Source: Trebonia sp963773105
Lineage (GTDB): Bacteria; Actinomycetota; Actinomycetes; Streptosporangiales; Streptosporangiaceae
DNA: 64,000 bases
Assembly (NCBI GenBank): GCA_963773105.1
Contig: CAVZAA010000007.1
Location: 186,001 to 250,000 of the forward strand
Direction of reading: 5' to 3'
The position numbers and the translations under genes were made by a program. Of the stretch, positions 55,095 to 63,795 are shown piece by piece. The notes beneath the pieces are model-generated. The model did not search any database and was not told where the DNA came from. It saw nothing but the letters and a program-made list of their open reading frames with translations. The stretch's first letter is position 1, and every line of letters begins with the position of its first letter.

Positions 55095-55625
55095 GTGCCC
55101 TCCGGTGTCTACAGCGGCTCTGAGTCACCTAATCACGATATTCAGGGCATGCGCGCTGTTCCGGGCGAGAGAGGGCCGGTGCGGGTCCGCCCCGAGCACC
55201 CGCCGGGCGGGCTCAAACGGTGGCTGAAGTGCCCCGCATGCTGCCGGGTTCAGCACAGGAACTGCGCCGGGCGCGAGGTCTGCAGCTGCCCCGTCTGCTG
55301 GACCAGGGACATCGAGGCCGACGCGGTGGCCGCGGTGCGGCATGGCCGGGCGAGCATCGCGCTGACGGCCGAGCTGCTCGACCTGCGGGCGCAGCCGCGC
55401 AAGCGGGAGCGCGAGCGGCCGGTGCTGCCCCGTCGATGCGCGCACGTGCTCTGCGGCAAGTTGCTGCCGCCTCCGCCGCCGGGTGCGGGCAGGCCGAGGC
55501 TATTCTGCAATAACACCTGCTGCGCCCGGCACCACCGCCAGGAGCGCATGTCCGCGCTCATCCGGGGGGTGATGGGCGGGGAGTGGGACGAGGCCCCGGA
55601 CGCATGGGCGTCAACCGGTAGCTAG
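55095..55625 (+). CDS. Cys-rich zinc-binding hypothetical protein
   Basis: 176 residues. Three cysteine groups: LKCPACCRVQHRNCAG with VCSCPVCW, RRCAHVLCGKLL, and LFCNNTCCARHHRQ, the last like the YCSxxC ribbon of the 53516 gene. Likely nucleic-acid binding. Start GTG 55095. Confidence 0.6.
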   Translation: MPSGVYSGSESPNHDIQGMRAVPGERGPVRVRPEHPPGGLKRWLKCPACCRVQHRNCAGREVCSCPVCWTRDIEADAVAAVRHGRASIALTAELLDLRAQPRKRERERPVLPRRCAHVLCGKLLPPPPPGAGRPRLFCNNTCCARHHRQERMSALIRGVMGGEWDEAPDAWASTGS

Positions 55626-56068
55626 CACCGGTGGCGGGGGCCGCTGGTTTAATGATCGCCGGTTACAAGAGCTGCCTGCTCAGCTCCTGGTTTGGGATGA
55701 AGGCAGATAGGCTCCCGCCGCCCCCGCCAGGCGTCGACCTGGAACTGGCCGATCCCGGCGCGGGCGTAGGGCCACGGTGGCCGATCGGGGCCAGGACGGG
55801 CAACTTGGGCGCAGGCGCTGGCCAGGGCGGCCAACGGGGGCACACGGCTCGTCTGGGGGGCCGAGCGCCTCGAGCGCAGGTGTGGCCGATCCTGCACATG
55901 GGAATCTGGCGACGCCAGGCCCAGGTGTGGCCCCGGGGGGGGGTCCTATCTGGCGGTCGTCTGCCAGGTCACTCCTGAAACCGGCGCTGACCAGGGAAAA
56001 CGTGCTCAGGCGGGTGTCTTATGGGCCATTTCTGGGTATGACCCCTGATGAGGCAGTAGGGGGCAATC
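55626..56068. other. Gene-free G-rich stretch before the resolvase
   Basis: No convincing gene; a 115-codon frame here has biased, repetitive composition (LGAGAGQGGQRGHTARLGG). It contains a run of nine G at about 55936-55944 and the string CAGGTGTGGCC twice (55878 and 55921 regions). The last 90 bases, with alternating pyrimidine and purine blocks before the ATG, could hold resolvase binding sites; no clear inverted repeat was seen. Confidence 0.35.
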
Positions 56069-56674
56069 ATGGCACGGACCACCGGCTACGCGCGGGTCAG
56101 CACCAGGCTCAGCAAGAGCCGCAAGCGCCAGTACGTCGACAACCAGGTGCAGCGGCTGTACGACGCCGGGTGCGAGGTCGTGTTCACCGACGAGATCACC
56201 GGCAAGGATGCGCACCGACCGGGCTGGGATAAGTGCCTCGCCTACCTCGAGCCAGGCGACACCCTCGAGTTCACCAAGCTGGACCGCATCGGCCGCAGCC
56301 TGCACAACCTCGTGCGGGTCGTGGAGGATCTCGATCGCCGCCACGTCAACCTGAAGTCTCTCGACCAGGGCGTGATCGACACCACCAGCGCGGCGGGCAA
56401 GCTGCTGTTCGGCATCATGGCTGCGGTCGCGCAGTTCGAGGCGGACATCACCCGCGAGCGCACGATCGAGGGCATGGACGCTGCCAGGGAGCGCCATGGC
56501 GGCGTATTGCCGAAGCGCGGCCGGGCCATCACGGATGAGAAGCTGGCCACTGCCAGGCGGGAACTGGCCGCCGGGGTGAGCGCTGCTCAGGTGGCGCGGT
56601 CGCTGGGCATCAGCCGGGCATCGCTGTACCGGCTAGTCGACGTGGGCGCGACTCGGCAGGCCGCGGTCGCGTAG
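56069..56674 (+). CDS. Small serine resolvase/invertase
   Basis: 201 residues. Catalytic motif TGYARVSTRLS, FTKLDRIGRSLHNLVRVVEDL, GKLLFGIMAAVAQFEADITRERT (active-site arginines), and a C-terminal Hin-like helix-turn-helix (AAGVSAAQVARSLGISRASLYRLV). Complete, normal length for Tn3/Hin-type enzymes. It may resolve dimers or invert a segment; partner sites were not identified. Confidence 0.92.
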   Translation: MARTTGYARVSTRLSKSRKRQYVDNQVQRLYDAGCEVVFTDEITGKDAHRPGWDKCLAYLEPGDTLEFTKLDRIGRSLHNLVRVVEDLDRRHVNLKSLDQGVIDTTSAAGKLLFGIMAAVAQFEADITRERTIEGMDAARERHGGVLPKRGRAITDEKLATARRELAAGVSAAQVARSLGISRASLYRLVDVGATRQAAVA

Positions 56675-56839
56675 CCGGTAGTTAGCAGCGCGGCGGCTTC
56701 TTGTTCTGACTGCGCTGTCAGCGGCCTGGGCAGCAAGCGGCTGACCGCTGTATGGTGCTCGCCCGGTGTGGGCAGCAATCACCTTCTCCGTATAATCCCT
56801 GACGTAACAGACGTACCGGGCATCACGGGAGATATCGGA

Positions 56840-57226
56840 ATGAACAGGAAGCTTGTCAGGTGGGTCGGCCTCGTGGTCGCCGCCTTGGTCATCGTCGCAT
56901 TGGCAGAGCACCTCGGGGGAAATTCATCACCTGCGTCTCAGGTCAGCAAGTACTACCGCGACGGATACAGCGCGGGCGGCAAGTTCAGCGACGGGGGCGG
57001 CGACAACGTGACCACCAACGTCTACTGCACGGACTTGTGGAACCAGGACGTCAACGGCACGGGCGAGTCAGCCAACTGGGAAGGCCAGCCGCTAGAGGAC
57101 TACGACTCAGGGTGGGTCGCCGCCTGCGAGGATGCGCCGCTCGGACAAAGCGGCCTGGACGTTCCCGGTAGCGGCCAGGGTCCGTCCAACTCACAGGACC
57201 CGTACAGCCCGACCGAAGGCCAGTAA
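56840..57226 (+). CDS. Membrane-anchored or secreted small protein
   Basis: 128 residues. Signal anchor VRWVGLVVAALVIVALAEHL, then a Ser/Gly/Asn-rich exported domain with a cysteine pair (YCTDLWNQD, AACEDAP). ATG 56840 follows GGGAG. No family recognised. Confidence 0.6.
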   Translation: MNRKLVRWVGLVVAALVIVALAEHLGGNSSPASQVSKYYRDGYSAGGKFSDGGGDNVTTNVYCTDLWNQDVNGTGESANWEGQPLEDYDSGWVAACEDAPLGQSGLDVPGSGQGPSNSQDPYSPTEGQ

Positions 57227-57280
57227 GCAGCCGCCCACCGACGCCCCCAGCATACGAATATATACGCCCTAGGGGCAGCA

Positions 57281-57360
57281 TACGGATTGTACGGATTGCA
57301 TACTGGCTGTATATACGGATTGCATATCTCGCTTACCTCGCTGGATTGTTGACAATCCAG
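57281..57360. promoter_or_regulatory. AT-rich iteron-like repeats plus perfect operator palindrome
   Basis: TACGGATTG occurs three times in one orientation (57281, 57290, 57314), the first two head to tail. Next comes CTGGATTGT-TG-ACAATCCAG (57341-57360), a perfect 9-base-arm palindrome that overlaps a -35-like TTGACA (57349-57354), shortly before the gene at 57378. The block is markedly AT-rich for this genome. It may be a repressor-controlled promoter, a replication origin or a partition site. Confidence 0.6.
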
Positions 57361-57377
57361 AGCTAGCATCTGGTCAC

Positions 57378-57566
57378 ATGGTGTTCTTCTCCCTCGACCC
57401 CGCCGCGGACGGCTACGGACTCGGGTGCTGCGTTGTGTGCGCGGAGCCTGCCAGCGCCGCCGTGATGATGCGCGGTGTGGTGGCGTTCGCGTGCAGGCGG
57501 CACACGGCCCAGGTCGACCGGGCGATGCTGGAGCAGGCGGTGAGCCCGATACCCGAGGCTGTGTAG
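57378..57566 (+). CDS. Small hypothetical protein
   Basis: 62 residues, MVFFSLDPAADGYGLGCCVVCAEPA... with a CCVVC cysteine cluster. First gene after the iteron/palindrome block. No family recognised. Confidence 0.5.
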   Translation: MVFFSLDPAADGYGLGCCVVCAEPASAAVMMRGVVAFACRRHTAQVDRAMLEQAVSPIPEAV

Positions 57567-57659
57567 GGGATGCGGACGGACGACTGCGGTCAGGCCGGGC
57601 GGGTGCGCACCGGCGGCGCGCTGCGGCCTTGCTCGTTCATCGAGAGGGCGGTCAGTTAG

Positions 57660-58114
57660 GTGATCGCGGGCAGCCCGGAGGAGGTCTGGACGCGGTTCTT
57701 GCGCGAGTGGCGGAAGTCTCCGGCCGGGATCGAGGCGGCGCTGCACGGCGTCGACCCCACGGCCCTGGCCGCTGGCGGCGACCTGGCGGGCGCGTCAATC
57801 ATGGCGATGAACTTGGAGCGCAGCCCGGGTGGTGGGCGTGGATGCACGCCGAGTTGATGGGTCCGAAGTCCGCCAGGTCGCCGGAAGTGCAGGCGGCCCT
57901 GGACGCTCAGCCCGAGGCGCTGCGGTCACGGGCTGCCGGGTTCGGCATCGAGCTGGCGGCGGCGGAGCTGGGTGTCGCGCTGGCCGATGGCGGCGGCGAG
58001 TGCGGGCATGGGCGATGGCGATTACAGCCCCAGCGGGCGTCGATCTGTACGCCTGGAACTCGACCGGCGGGCTTCCCCCCCTTCGCCGTAAGGTGCCCGA
58101 TCGGCCGAGGCTGA
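57660..58114 (+). pseudogene. Hypothetical protein split by a frameshift
   Basis: Frame 1 gives MIAGSPEEVWTRFLREWRKSPAGIEAALHG...MAMNLERSPG. From about 57825 the second frame continues GWWAWMHAELMGPKSARSPEVQAALDAQPEALRSRAAGFGIELAAAELG. Both parts look coding and join at a GGTGGTGGG run. Confidence 0.5.
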
Positions 58115-58336
58115 CCACGGGCGCTGTCGTTCACGTACCGAGCCAGGGGATGGCCCCGAGGCGCCGTCCAGGTCGCCGGCTGTGCGGGGGCCCGGAGGGC
58201 CAAGGCCAAGGCGCGTGCGGGGCGGACGTCGGCTAAAGCTCGGCGGGGGTACTCCAGGCAGGGGCGGCTGATCGTGGACGAGTGCGGGCAGGCACGATCT
58301 CGGGAGGCGGGTGAAACAAGCCAGGGAAACGACGTC
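58115..58336. other. Unassigned stretch
   Basis: Arg/Gly-rich frames only; nothing I can support as a gene. Confidence 0.3.
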
Positions 58337-58516
58337 GTGATGGACCTTGCGGACCCCGCGGTGGACGCGGTCAGGCGCGGGGATCTGGAGTTCCTCTCGG
58401 TCGTGCTGGCGAACATGAACCGCGAGGCGGGATTGGTCGCGGCAATCAAACTGCTAAGCGTGGTCGCTGGTCCGACAACGACAGCAGCCCGGAATGCTTC
58501 CGGCTGTGGTGCTTGA
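58337..58516 (+). CDS. Small hypothetical protein
   Basis: About 59 residues from GTG 58337 (VMDLADPAVDAVRRGDLEFLSVVLANMNREAGLVAAIKLLSVVAG), predicted helical. No family recognised. Confidence 0.4.
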   Translation: MMDLADPAVDAVRRGDLEFLSVVLANMNREAGLVAAIKLLSVVAGPTTTAARNASGCGA

Positions 58517-58707
58517 TGGCTGCGCACCGTGGCGTGGAGGACTGAACCGCATCGCACCGCATCGAGCCGATACAGATTGGTAAGGGACGTCCCAAAGGGT
58601 CCCCGGTCGGGTGCCCCGGCTCGGCGGGCAGTTGGACTATCCAGCAACTGCCTGCCATCCCATCCAAGGGGCCGGGGCACCCGATTCACTGGGCGGAGGC
58701 TGCGTAC

Positions 58708-58928
58708 ATGACGATGGTGACCAGGCCGGACCCGCTGGCTGAGCTGCTGGCCGACCCCGGGACTGCTGGACGCTGTCGCTGGGCGAGGGCAAGGCGAAGT
58801 ACGGCCAGGTCATCGCGCACGCCAAGGCGGGCGGCACGGTGGTGCTGCGGAACGCCAAGACCGGGTGCATCGACGCCATCGTCTCGCCGCCTCCGGGCGG
58901 CCTGGATACCACTTGGGCGGGATCGTGA
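58708..58928 (+). pseudogene. Phd/YefM-like small protein, first of two (frameshifted)
   Basis: Starts MTMVTRPDPLAELLADPG and slips near 58755-58772; the other frame gives LSLGEGKAKYGQVIAHAKAGG then VVLRNAKTGCIDAIVSPPPGG, ending TGA 58926-58928. The pattern of a helical segment, a GG turn and VVL.N..TG...IVSP resembles Phd/YefM antitoxin N-domains. The stop overlaps the next start. Confidence 0.45.
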
Positions 58929-59194
58929 TGATGCCGGGCGATGACCGCGCTGACGGACCCGAGATCCTGTCTGTCAACGTCAGGTACATGCACGCGCACA
59001 TGTGCGAGGTGCTCCGGCATGTCCGGCAGGGCGGCGTCGTGCGGGTGCTCGACCTGAACCACGGCACCGAGGTCTGGCTGACACCGGACGCGCCGGACGG
59101 CATCGTCAGTGATAGGACGCTGGCCAGGGCCGCCCGCGAGAAGTCGCTGCGGGTGATCCGGGGCCGGAAGGCCTGGCAGGCGGCGGCGGGATGA
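58928..59194 (+). CDS. Phd/YefM-like small protein, second of two
   Basis: 88 residues: ILSVNVRYMHAHMCEVLRHVRQGG then VVRVLDLNHGTEVWLTPDAPDG, aligning in outline with the first copy. ATG 58928 overlaps the previous stop, and the end overlaps the following ATG 59191. No RelE/Doc-like toxin is recognised beside it. Confidence 0.55.
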   Translation: MMPGDDRADGPEILSVNVRYMHAHMCEVLRHVRQGGVVRVLDLNHGTEVWLTPDAPDGIVSDRTLARAAREKSLRVIRGRKAWQAAAG

Positions 59195-59449
59195 GCTACC
59201 AGGACAGCACGGACCCGGAGCTGCAGAGTATGCATCTGGCTGTCCAGCAACGTCATCAAGGCCAGTGGGGGCCGTCACGGCGGCAGCGGCGGCAGCCGGA
59301 TCGAGGTCGAGCGGATGGCGAAGGCGTACTGCGGCTACCCGGACTCCGACGAGCTGCACGTGGCCGACCCGGCCGATGAAGTCGATCGGCTGCTGGCCGA
59401 CCCGGAGATCTCCAGCCTGAAGTCGCTGAACGGGGGCAGGCGGTCATGA
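59191..59449 (+). pseudogene. Small hypothetical protein split by a frameshift
   Basis: Begins MSYQDSTDPELQSMHLAV; from about 59250 the other frame reads VIKASGGRHGGSGGSRIEVERMAKAYCGYPDSDELHVADPADEVDRLLADPEISSLKSL to a stop that overlaps the next ATG (ATGA). The tail is Asp/Leu-rich. Confidence 0.45.
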
Positions 59450-59610
59450 AGCTGGCCCGCGACTGGAGTTACCACGCTGCTGCCCAGGGGAACCAGCCTG
59501 GCGACAATGCCGGTGATGTGGACGTGTGCCTCGTCGCTCCGGTCGACGGGCATAAGTCCTACCGGGTGGCGTCCGGCTCGGTGACGCTGGCAGCTGAGGC
59601 GGAAATCTGA
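59446..59610 (+). CDS. Very small hypothetical protein
   Basis: 54 residues, MKLARDWSYHAAAQGNQPGD...SVTLAAEAEI, start overlapping the previous stop (ATGA). A further short frame after it reads GAQLTLPGGRRLFIPAANIAGIID to a stop at 59708 without a clear start. Confidence 0.45.
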   Translation: MKLARDWSYHAAAQGNQPGDNAGDVDVCLVAPVDGHKSYRVASGSVTLAAEAEI

Positions 59611-59707
59611 TCGGCGCGCAGCTGACACTGCCCGGTGGCAGGCGGCTGTTCATCCCGGCTGCGAACATCGCTGGGATCATCGACTCTGCTGGTGAGGGTG
59701 AATCCTG

Positions 59708-59995
59708 ATGACGTCGCTCAGGAACTCGCACGACGCCGCGGCCTCCTACGGCAACCACGGTCCCCGGTGGTCGGATAGCGACGATCACGAGCATGAGCAC
59801 GTGGTCGAGGTGGACGGGAAGTTCATGAGCTTCCGCCACCACACCCGCATCCCCATAAGGGGGATGGGGACCACCTGGCCGGGTTCGGGCCGCATGGACG
59901 ATCAGCTGATCACGGCGGCGAGGGGGACTACGTCATGGACCACGCGGGAGACACCTACACCACCCACCCGGTGGCTGGCGGGGGCAAGGGCGTGA
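59708..59995 (+). CDS. Small His-rich hypothetical protein (3' end uncertain)
   Basis: MTSLRNSHDAAASYGNHGPRWSDSDDHEHEHVVEVDGKFMSFRHHTRIPIR looks genuine; after about 59930 this frame loses sense and a neighbouring frame reads GDYVMDHAGDTYTTHP. Possible metal binding through the HEHEH cluster. Confidence 0.4.
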   Translation: MTSLRNSHDAAASYGNHGPRWSDSDDHEHEHVVEVDGKFMSFRHHTRIPIRGMGTTWPGSGRMDDQLITAARGTTSWTTRETPTPPTRWLAGARA

Positions 59996-60425
59996 CCGGC
60001 GCGGGAGGGCAAGACGGCGGTCAGCAGGCAGGCGATGGCTCGCGGCGGGCGCAGGGCCGACGAGCTGGCGGCGGCGTACGTCCGCGGGGATGCCTCGCTG
60101 GTCTCGCTCTCGAACACGGAAGGGGCTGGAGTCGCAGGCGGAGGAGCTGGTGGCGCTGACCCAGGCGTACGAGGGCGATCCAGTTGGACTCGCCAGCGCG
60201 GTGAACGCGCTCTACGCTGGCACCCCGGAGCCGGACGAAGGCTCTGCGCAGCTCACCAGGGATGACGTAGAGGGTGCCAAGCTCGAGCTGGCCGCCTATC
60301 TGGGCGCTGCAAAGCCGGACCCGGTCAGCGCCAAATTCGAGGCGGAGCGCGAGGTCTACCGGCTCGGCCTGGAGCACCTGAGGGCCGTCGGTCGGGCATG
60401 GCATAGGAAGGTTGGTGGCTGGTAA
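59936..60425 (+). pseudogene. Hypothetical protein in three frames
   Basis: Successive good segments in different frames: MDHAGDTYTTHPVAGGGKGVTGAG, then KTAVSRQAMARGGRRADELAAAYVRGDASLVSLSNTE, then KGLESQAEELVALTQAYEGDPVGLASAVNALYAGTPEPDEG...HLRAVGRAWHRKVGGW to a stop at 60425. One helical protein of about 160 residues with at least two indels is the simplest explanation. Confidence 0.5.
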
Positions 60426-60987
60426 TGACTGACACGACTCGCTGCCGGAACTGCGGGCGCGATCCGCGGGGCTGCGTGTGCCTGAGCCCGGCGATGTACG
60501 AGGATGCATCTACGATCGGGCTGGCGATGCAGCAGGACGTCCTTGAGGTGAAGCTGCAGAGGCATCCGAGTACGGCGGAATCCCGGATGTGCACGCCACG
60601 GCGTGGTTCGACCCGGAGCGTGATGGCGCTGGCAGGGGCAACGGGCGATGGGCGGCCGCAATGATGTCCGTGGTCATGGACCTGAAGGTGCCGATGAACG
60701 CCAGCGAGCGGGAGGCTGCGGGGCAGGCCGAGGCGGTCCGGCTCAGCCACGAGTACGACGGCGAGTACGGCCTGGCGGCTCCGCTGCATCCGCTGGCACC
60801 GACTGGCCAGTCGGCGTTCACCGACCTGCCTGACCACTACTCGGACCTGCTGGACGACGTGTCGGGGGTCGCCGCTGAGAGGCGTCGCCGGGAGAAGTCA
60901 GCCGCGCGGGGGCGGAGCGACTATCACGGTAAGGCTGGCAGCGGCAGGCGGGTGGGCACCGGCTCGCGGGCTCACGCAGCGAGCTAG
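60425..60987 (+). pseudogene. Zinc-knuckle hypothetical protein (frameshifted)
   Basis: Opens MTDTTRCRNCGRDPRGCVCLSPAMYEDAS with three cysteines; near 60555 the frame slips and continues EASEYGGIPDVHATAWFDPERDG...LKVPMNASEREAAGQAEAVRLSHEYDGEYGLAAPLHPL, then a basic tail to 60987. The start is adjacent to the previous stop. Confidence 0.5.
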
Positions 60988-61172
60988 AGCGGAATGGCGG
61001 CTCGGAATGCGGCAGCCGCGCAAGGGCAACGCGCCGTATCCGGGGTGGACAGCAACCTCGAGAAGGTCCGGCGATCCTGGGCGACGAGAAGAACCGGGGC
61101 TACTTGTTGGAGCCGAGGCACCAGGCCGGGTTACTACCAGCCTGCGGGGAAGAGCCAAACGGGGTATCGCTG

Positions 61173-61745
61173 ATGCAGTCCGATAGCGACATGCTGCAAG
61201 CTATGTTCAACGTCTCTGCCAGGGCCATCTGCACGCAGGCCCGGTCTGCATATCCATTGTCCGACACGGTGGTCGACGCCCTGCAGTGCACCGGCCTGAG
61301 TCGTGACGATGCCTACGCCGTCGCGGAGGCTGGCGGCGTCGACTGCACCGAGGCGCGGGACGCTGATGCTGCCCAGCTGGCCAAGGTTTCAGCTGACCGG
61401 GACAAAGCGGACAGGTTCTGGGCTCAGTTTCCCGAGCACCAGGCCGTGGGCGCTGCGGCATTGCCGCCGTCGGCACTCTGCCCCGCTCGCTTTGACGAGC
61501 AGGAGGCCAGGCTCGGCATCGGCGGGGTGGTGCGGAACAACAGCCAGACCCAGGTCAACTGGGGAGATCGGGCTTACTGCCTGGACGGGCACGTAAACAT
61601 CCCAGGCTCGGCATCGTGCAAAGACTGCGGGCAGCCACTGCGCACTCAGGCGCAGCGCCGCCGGATCGAGGACCAGGCGCTGCCTGCGCAGGATGTTGAC
61701 CTCAAACGTCAGCGGCAGATCGAGGAGGGCACGGCGGACACCTAG
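61173..61745 (+). CDS. Hypothetical protein with C-terminal zinc knuckle
   Basis: 190 residues from ATG 61173 (MQSDSDMLQAMFNVSARAIC). The middle is helical; the C-terminal part has YCLDGHVNIPGSASCKDCGQPL (Cys/His knuckle). The frame opens earlier (61104), but frames in 61010-61170 are mixed. No family recognised. Confidence 0.5.
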   Translation: MQSDSDMLQAMFNVSARAICTQARSAYPLSDTVVDALQCTGLSRDDAYAVAEAGGVDCTEARDADAAQLAKVSADRDKADRFWAQFPEHQAVGAAALPPSALCPARFDEQEARLGIGGVVRNNSQTQVNWGDRAYCLDGHVNIPGSASCKDCGQPLRTQAQRRRIEDQALPAQDVDLKRQRQIEEGTADT

Positions 61746-62083
61746 GAAGCCAGGCGAACTGCTCGTGTCTGCGGAGGAGCTGGTCGAGCGCCTGGGCGGC
61801 CAAGCCGAGGAGGAGAGCTCGGCTCCGCGGCCAAACTGGGTCGCAACGGATGGAAGGTAACGGTTCGGCGTGTCGGCTTGCAGCCCTCGGCAGGCTCTGC
61901 TCTTATAGATCCGCCCCCTCACTTGAGGGGGCGGATCTATAAGAGCAAGAGTTCGAGGCTCGGCGTGACCCAGGCTCTTCCAGCATCACCGCACGGCGAC
62001 TACGAGGATCGGCTGGCTGCCCTGGGCTTGCGATCAGAGTACCTGTATCACGCGATACAGGCTGATAGCAAGACCGGCGGCTG
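61746..62083. other. Mostly non-coding stretch around a long palindrome
   Basis: Only short frames; one of 69 codons (61878-62087) crosses the palindrome and is not trusted, although its end GDYEDRLAALGLRSEYLYHAIQADS looks protein-like. Confidence 0.35.
61898..61947. repeat. Perfect palindrome with 24-bp arms and 2-bp centre
   Basis: The left arm (61898-61921) begins TGCTCTTATAGATCC and ends GCCCCCTCA; the right arm (61924-61947) is its exact complement, separated only by CT. The inner half is G/C-rich and the outer half A/T-rich. It would form an extremely stable RNA hairpin or DNA cruciform. Candidates: terminator, single-strand origin, or resolution/packaging site. Confidence 0.85.
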
Positions 62084-62638
62084 GTGACGGAGAACGACCC
62101 TGTTCAGGCGGGCGGCACGCGGGGGTACTTCAGCCGCGTGCGGGGCTTGCGCGAAGTCCTGATCCCCCGGGAGGGATGGAAGCGGGCCAACCTGAACGGG
62201 CTGCCCCTCTACATCAACCCAGACCGGACGATTGCCATCGATGTCCTTCTCGGCGACCACAAGACGGGCTGGGTTGGTCCCTACCACCCTCGGAGCCACC
62301 GCCCCGTAGGTAACGGCAAGGCCAGGCTCATCGCCCAGAATCCGGCGGTCATCCCCCTGTTCTCCGTTCCGGTCCCGCCCGACACGGCGGACCTTGAGGG
62401 AGAGGATCTTAGCGACCTGGCAACCTGGTCCTTCATCACCAACCGGCGGGTCTACCAGGACAAGGTCGTGGTCAGCAGCGAGCTTTCCCTGCCGTGCAGT
62501 GTTGGCAAGGACGGCCGCGTGGACGGCTATTCGCAGCGCATCCCACTGCCTCCCCGCGAGTTCGCCAGCGTCATCCCGTACATCCCTGGCCAGGACGACG
62601 GGCCTGGCGAGTATGAGGTCAACGTAGACGAGCGGTAG
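62084..62638 (+). CDS. Hypothetical protein beside the XRE-ImmA gene
   Basis: 184 residues: MTENDPVQAGGTRGYFSRVRGLREVLIPREGWKRANLNGLPLYINPDRTIAIDVLLGDH... and SLPCSVGKDGRVDGYSQRIPLPPREFASVIPY. GTG start. Predicted alpha/beta. Position before an XRE-ImmA gene suggests a partner or substrate, but no family is recognised. Confidence 0.65.
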   Translation: MTENDPVQAGGTRGYFSRVRGLREVLIPREGWKRANLNGLPLYINPDRTIAIDVLLGDHKTGWVGPYHPRSHRPVGNGKARLIAQNPAVIPLFSVPVPPDTADLEGEDLSDLATWSFITNRRVYQDKVVVSSELSLPCSVGKDGRVDGYSQRIPLPPREFASVIPYIPGQDDGPGEYEVNVDER

Positions 62639-62710
62639 CCCGGCAAAAGGCACGCGACAACTGAAGACCGACGGCACGCAGTGTGCCTCTTACTCAGAAA
62701 CAGGGCAGCC

Positions 62711-63795
62711 ATGCTTACAGCTTCCCGGCTGGTCCTGGCACGCAAGAGGCGAGGTCTGTCCCTCGTTCAACTATCTAGCGAGGTCGGGGTCACCGCTCAG
62801 AGTCTGTCCAATTACGAGAACGAGCGGCAAGAGCCGCTCCCACAGGTCATCGAGCAGATTGCCCGGGTCCTGAATTTCCCGGTGTCATTCTTCAGCCTGC
62901 CCGAAATCGACCTACTTGAGACGGAAGCGCTATCCTTCCGCGCACGCTCGAAGCTTCCCGCGCGCAAGCGCGACATGGCCTTGAGCGTCGGCCGTCTCGC
63001 AGCGGAGTTCGATGACTGGATGAGCGAGCGCTTCCGGCTTCCCGAACCAGACTTGCCAAGCCTGAGCAAGCCTGACCCCGAAACCGCCGCGAGCATGCTA
63101 CGTGCCCGCTGGGGCCTGGGGTCGGCTCCCCTGGGCAACATGATTCACCTGCTGGAAGCGCACGGGATACGAGTGTTCTCGCTTTACCCTGAGTATTCGG
63201 AGGTGGATGCCTCTCATTCTTCCACGACGACAGGCCGTTCCTTTTCCTCAACTTGTCCAAGACCGCCGAACGCGGGCGGTTTGACGCCGCGCATGAACTC
63301 GGGCACCTTGTGCTACACGGCCAAGGGTGCGATCTGGCAGGGATTAGCGCAGAGCAAGAAGCCAATGACTTCGCAGGCGCGTTCCTGATGCCACGCGAGA
63401 GCGTAATAGCACACATGCCCGCCAACCCACTAGTTAACCAGATAATTCGCGGCAAGAAGATCTGGGGCGTCGCAGCGCTTGCCTTGACCTATCGCCTGCA
63501 CGATGTAGGGATGCTCTCAGACTGGAGCTACCGGCAATCCTGCATAGAACTCGGGAAGCGCGGCTACCGAACAGGCGAGCCAGACGGAATCGCCCGAGAG
63601 ACATCACAGCTCTTGGCCAAGGTGTTCAAGGCACTGCGAGCCAAGAGCATTACGCGCACAGACGTAGCCGAGGCTCTTCACATAGATGTGAGCGAGCTCA
63701 ACGGCTATGTGTTCGGAATGGTAATGACTGCGCTTGACGGAATGGCACAAAGCCCTCCAGGTCCATCAAGGGTAGACTTGAGAATTCAGCGATAG
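62711..63795 (+). CDS. XRE helix-turn-helix plus ImmA/IrrE metallopeptidase (frameshifted)
   Basis: The N-terminal XRE domain SRLVLARKRRGLSLVQLSSEVGVTAQSLSNYENERQEP is followed by a linker and, after a slip near 63212, FFHDDRPFLFLNLSKTAERGRFDAAHELGHLVLHG with the HExxH zinc motif (HELGH), then ANDFAGAFLMPRE. The joined length is about 361 residues, normal for this fusion. Such proteins relieve repression of integrative elements by cleaving a repressor, or act in toxin-antitoxin systems. It sits at the right end of the element. Confidence 0.85.

Noticed and set aside
55631..55978. 115-codon Gly/Arg-rich frame
   Set aside because: Biased composition, a run of nine G, no family pattern and no good ribosome site.
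59848..59866. Small CATCCCC/GGGGATG hairpin as a third copy of the palindromic element
   Set aside because: Shares only a short G/C run with the two copies; lacks the ATGGGGGGC arms.
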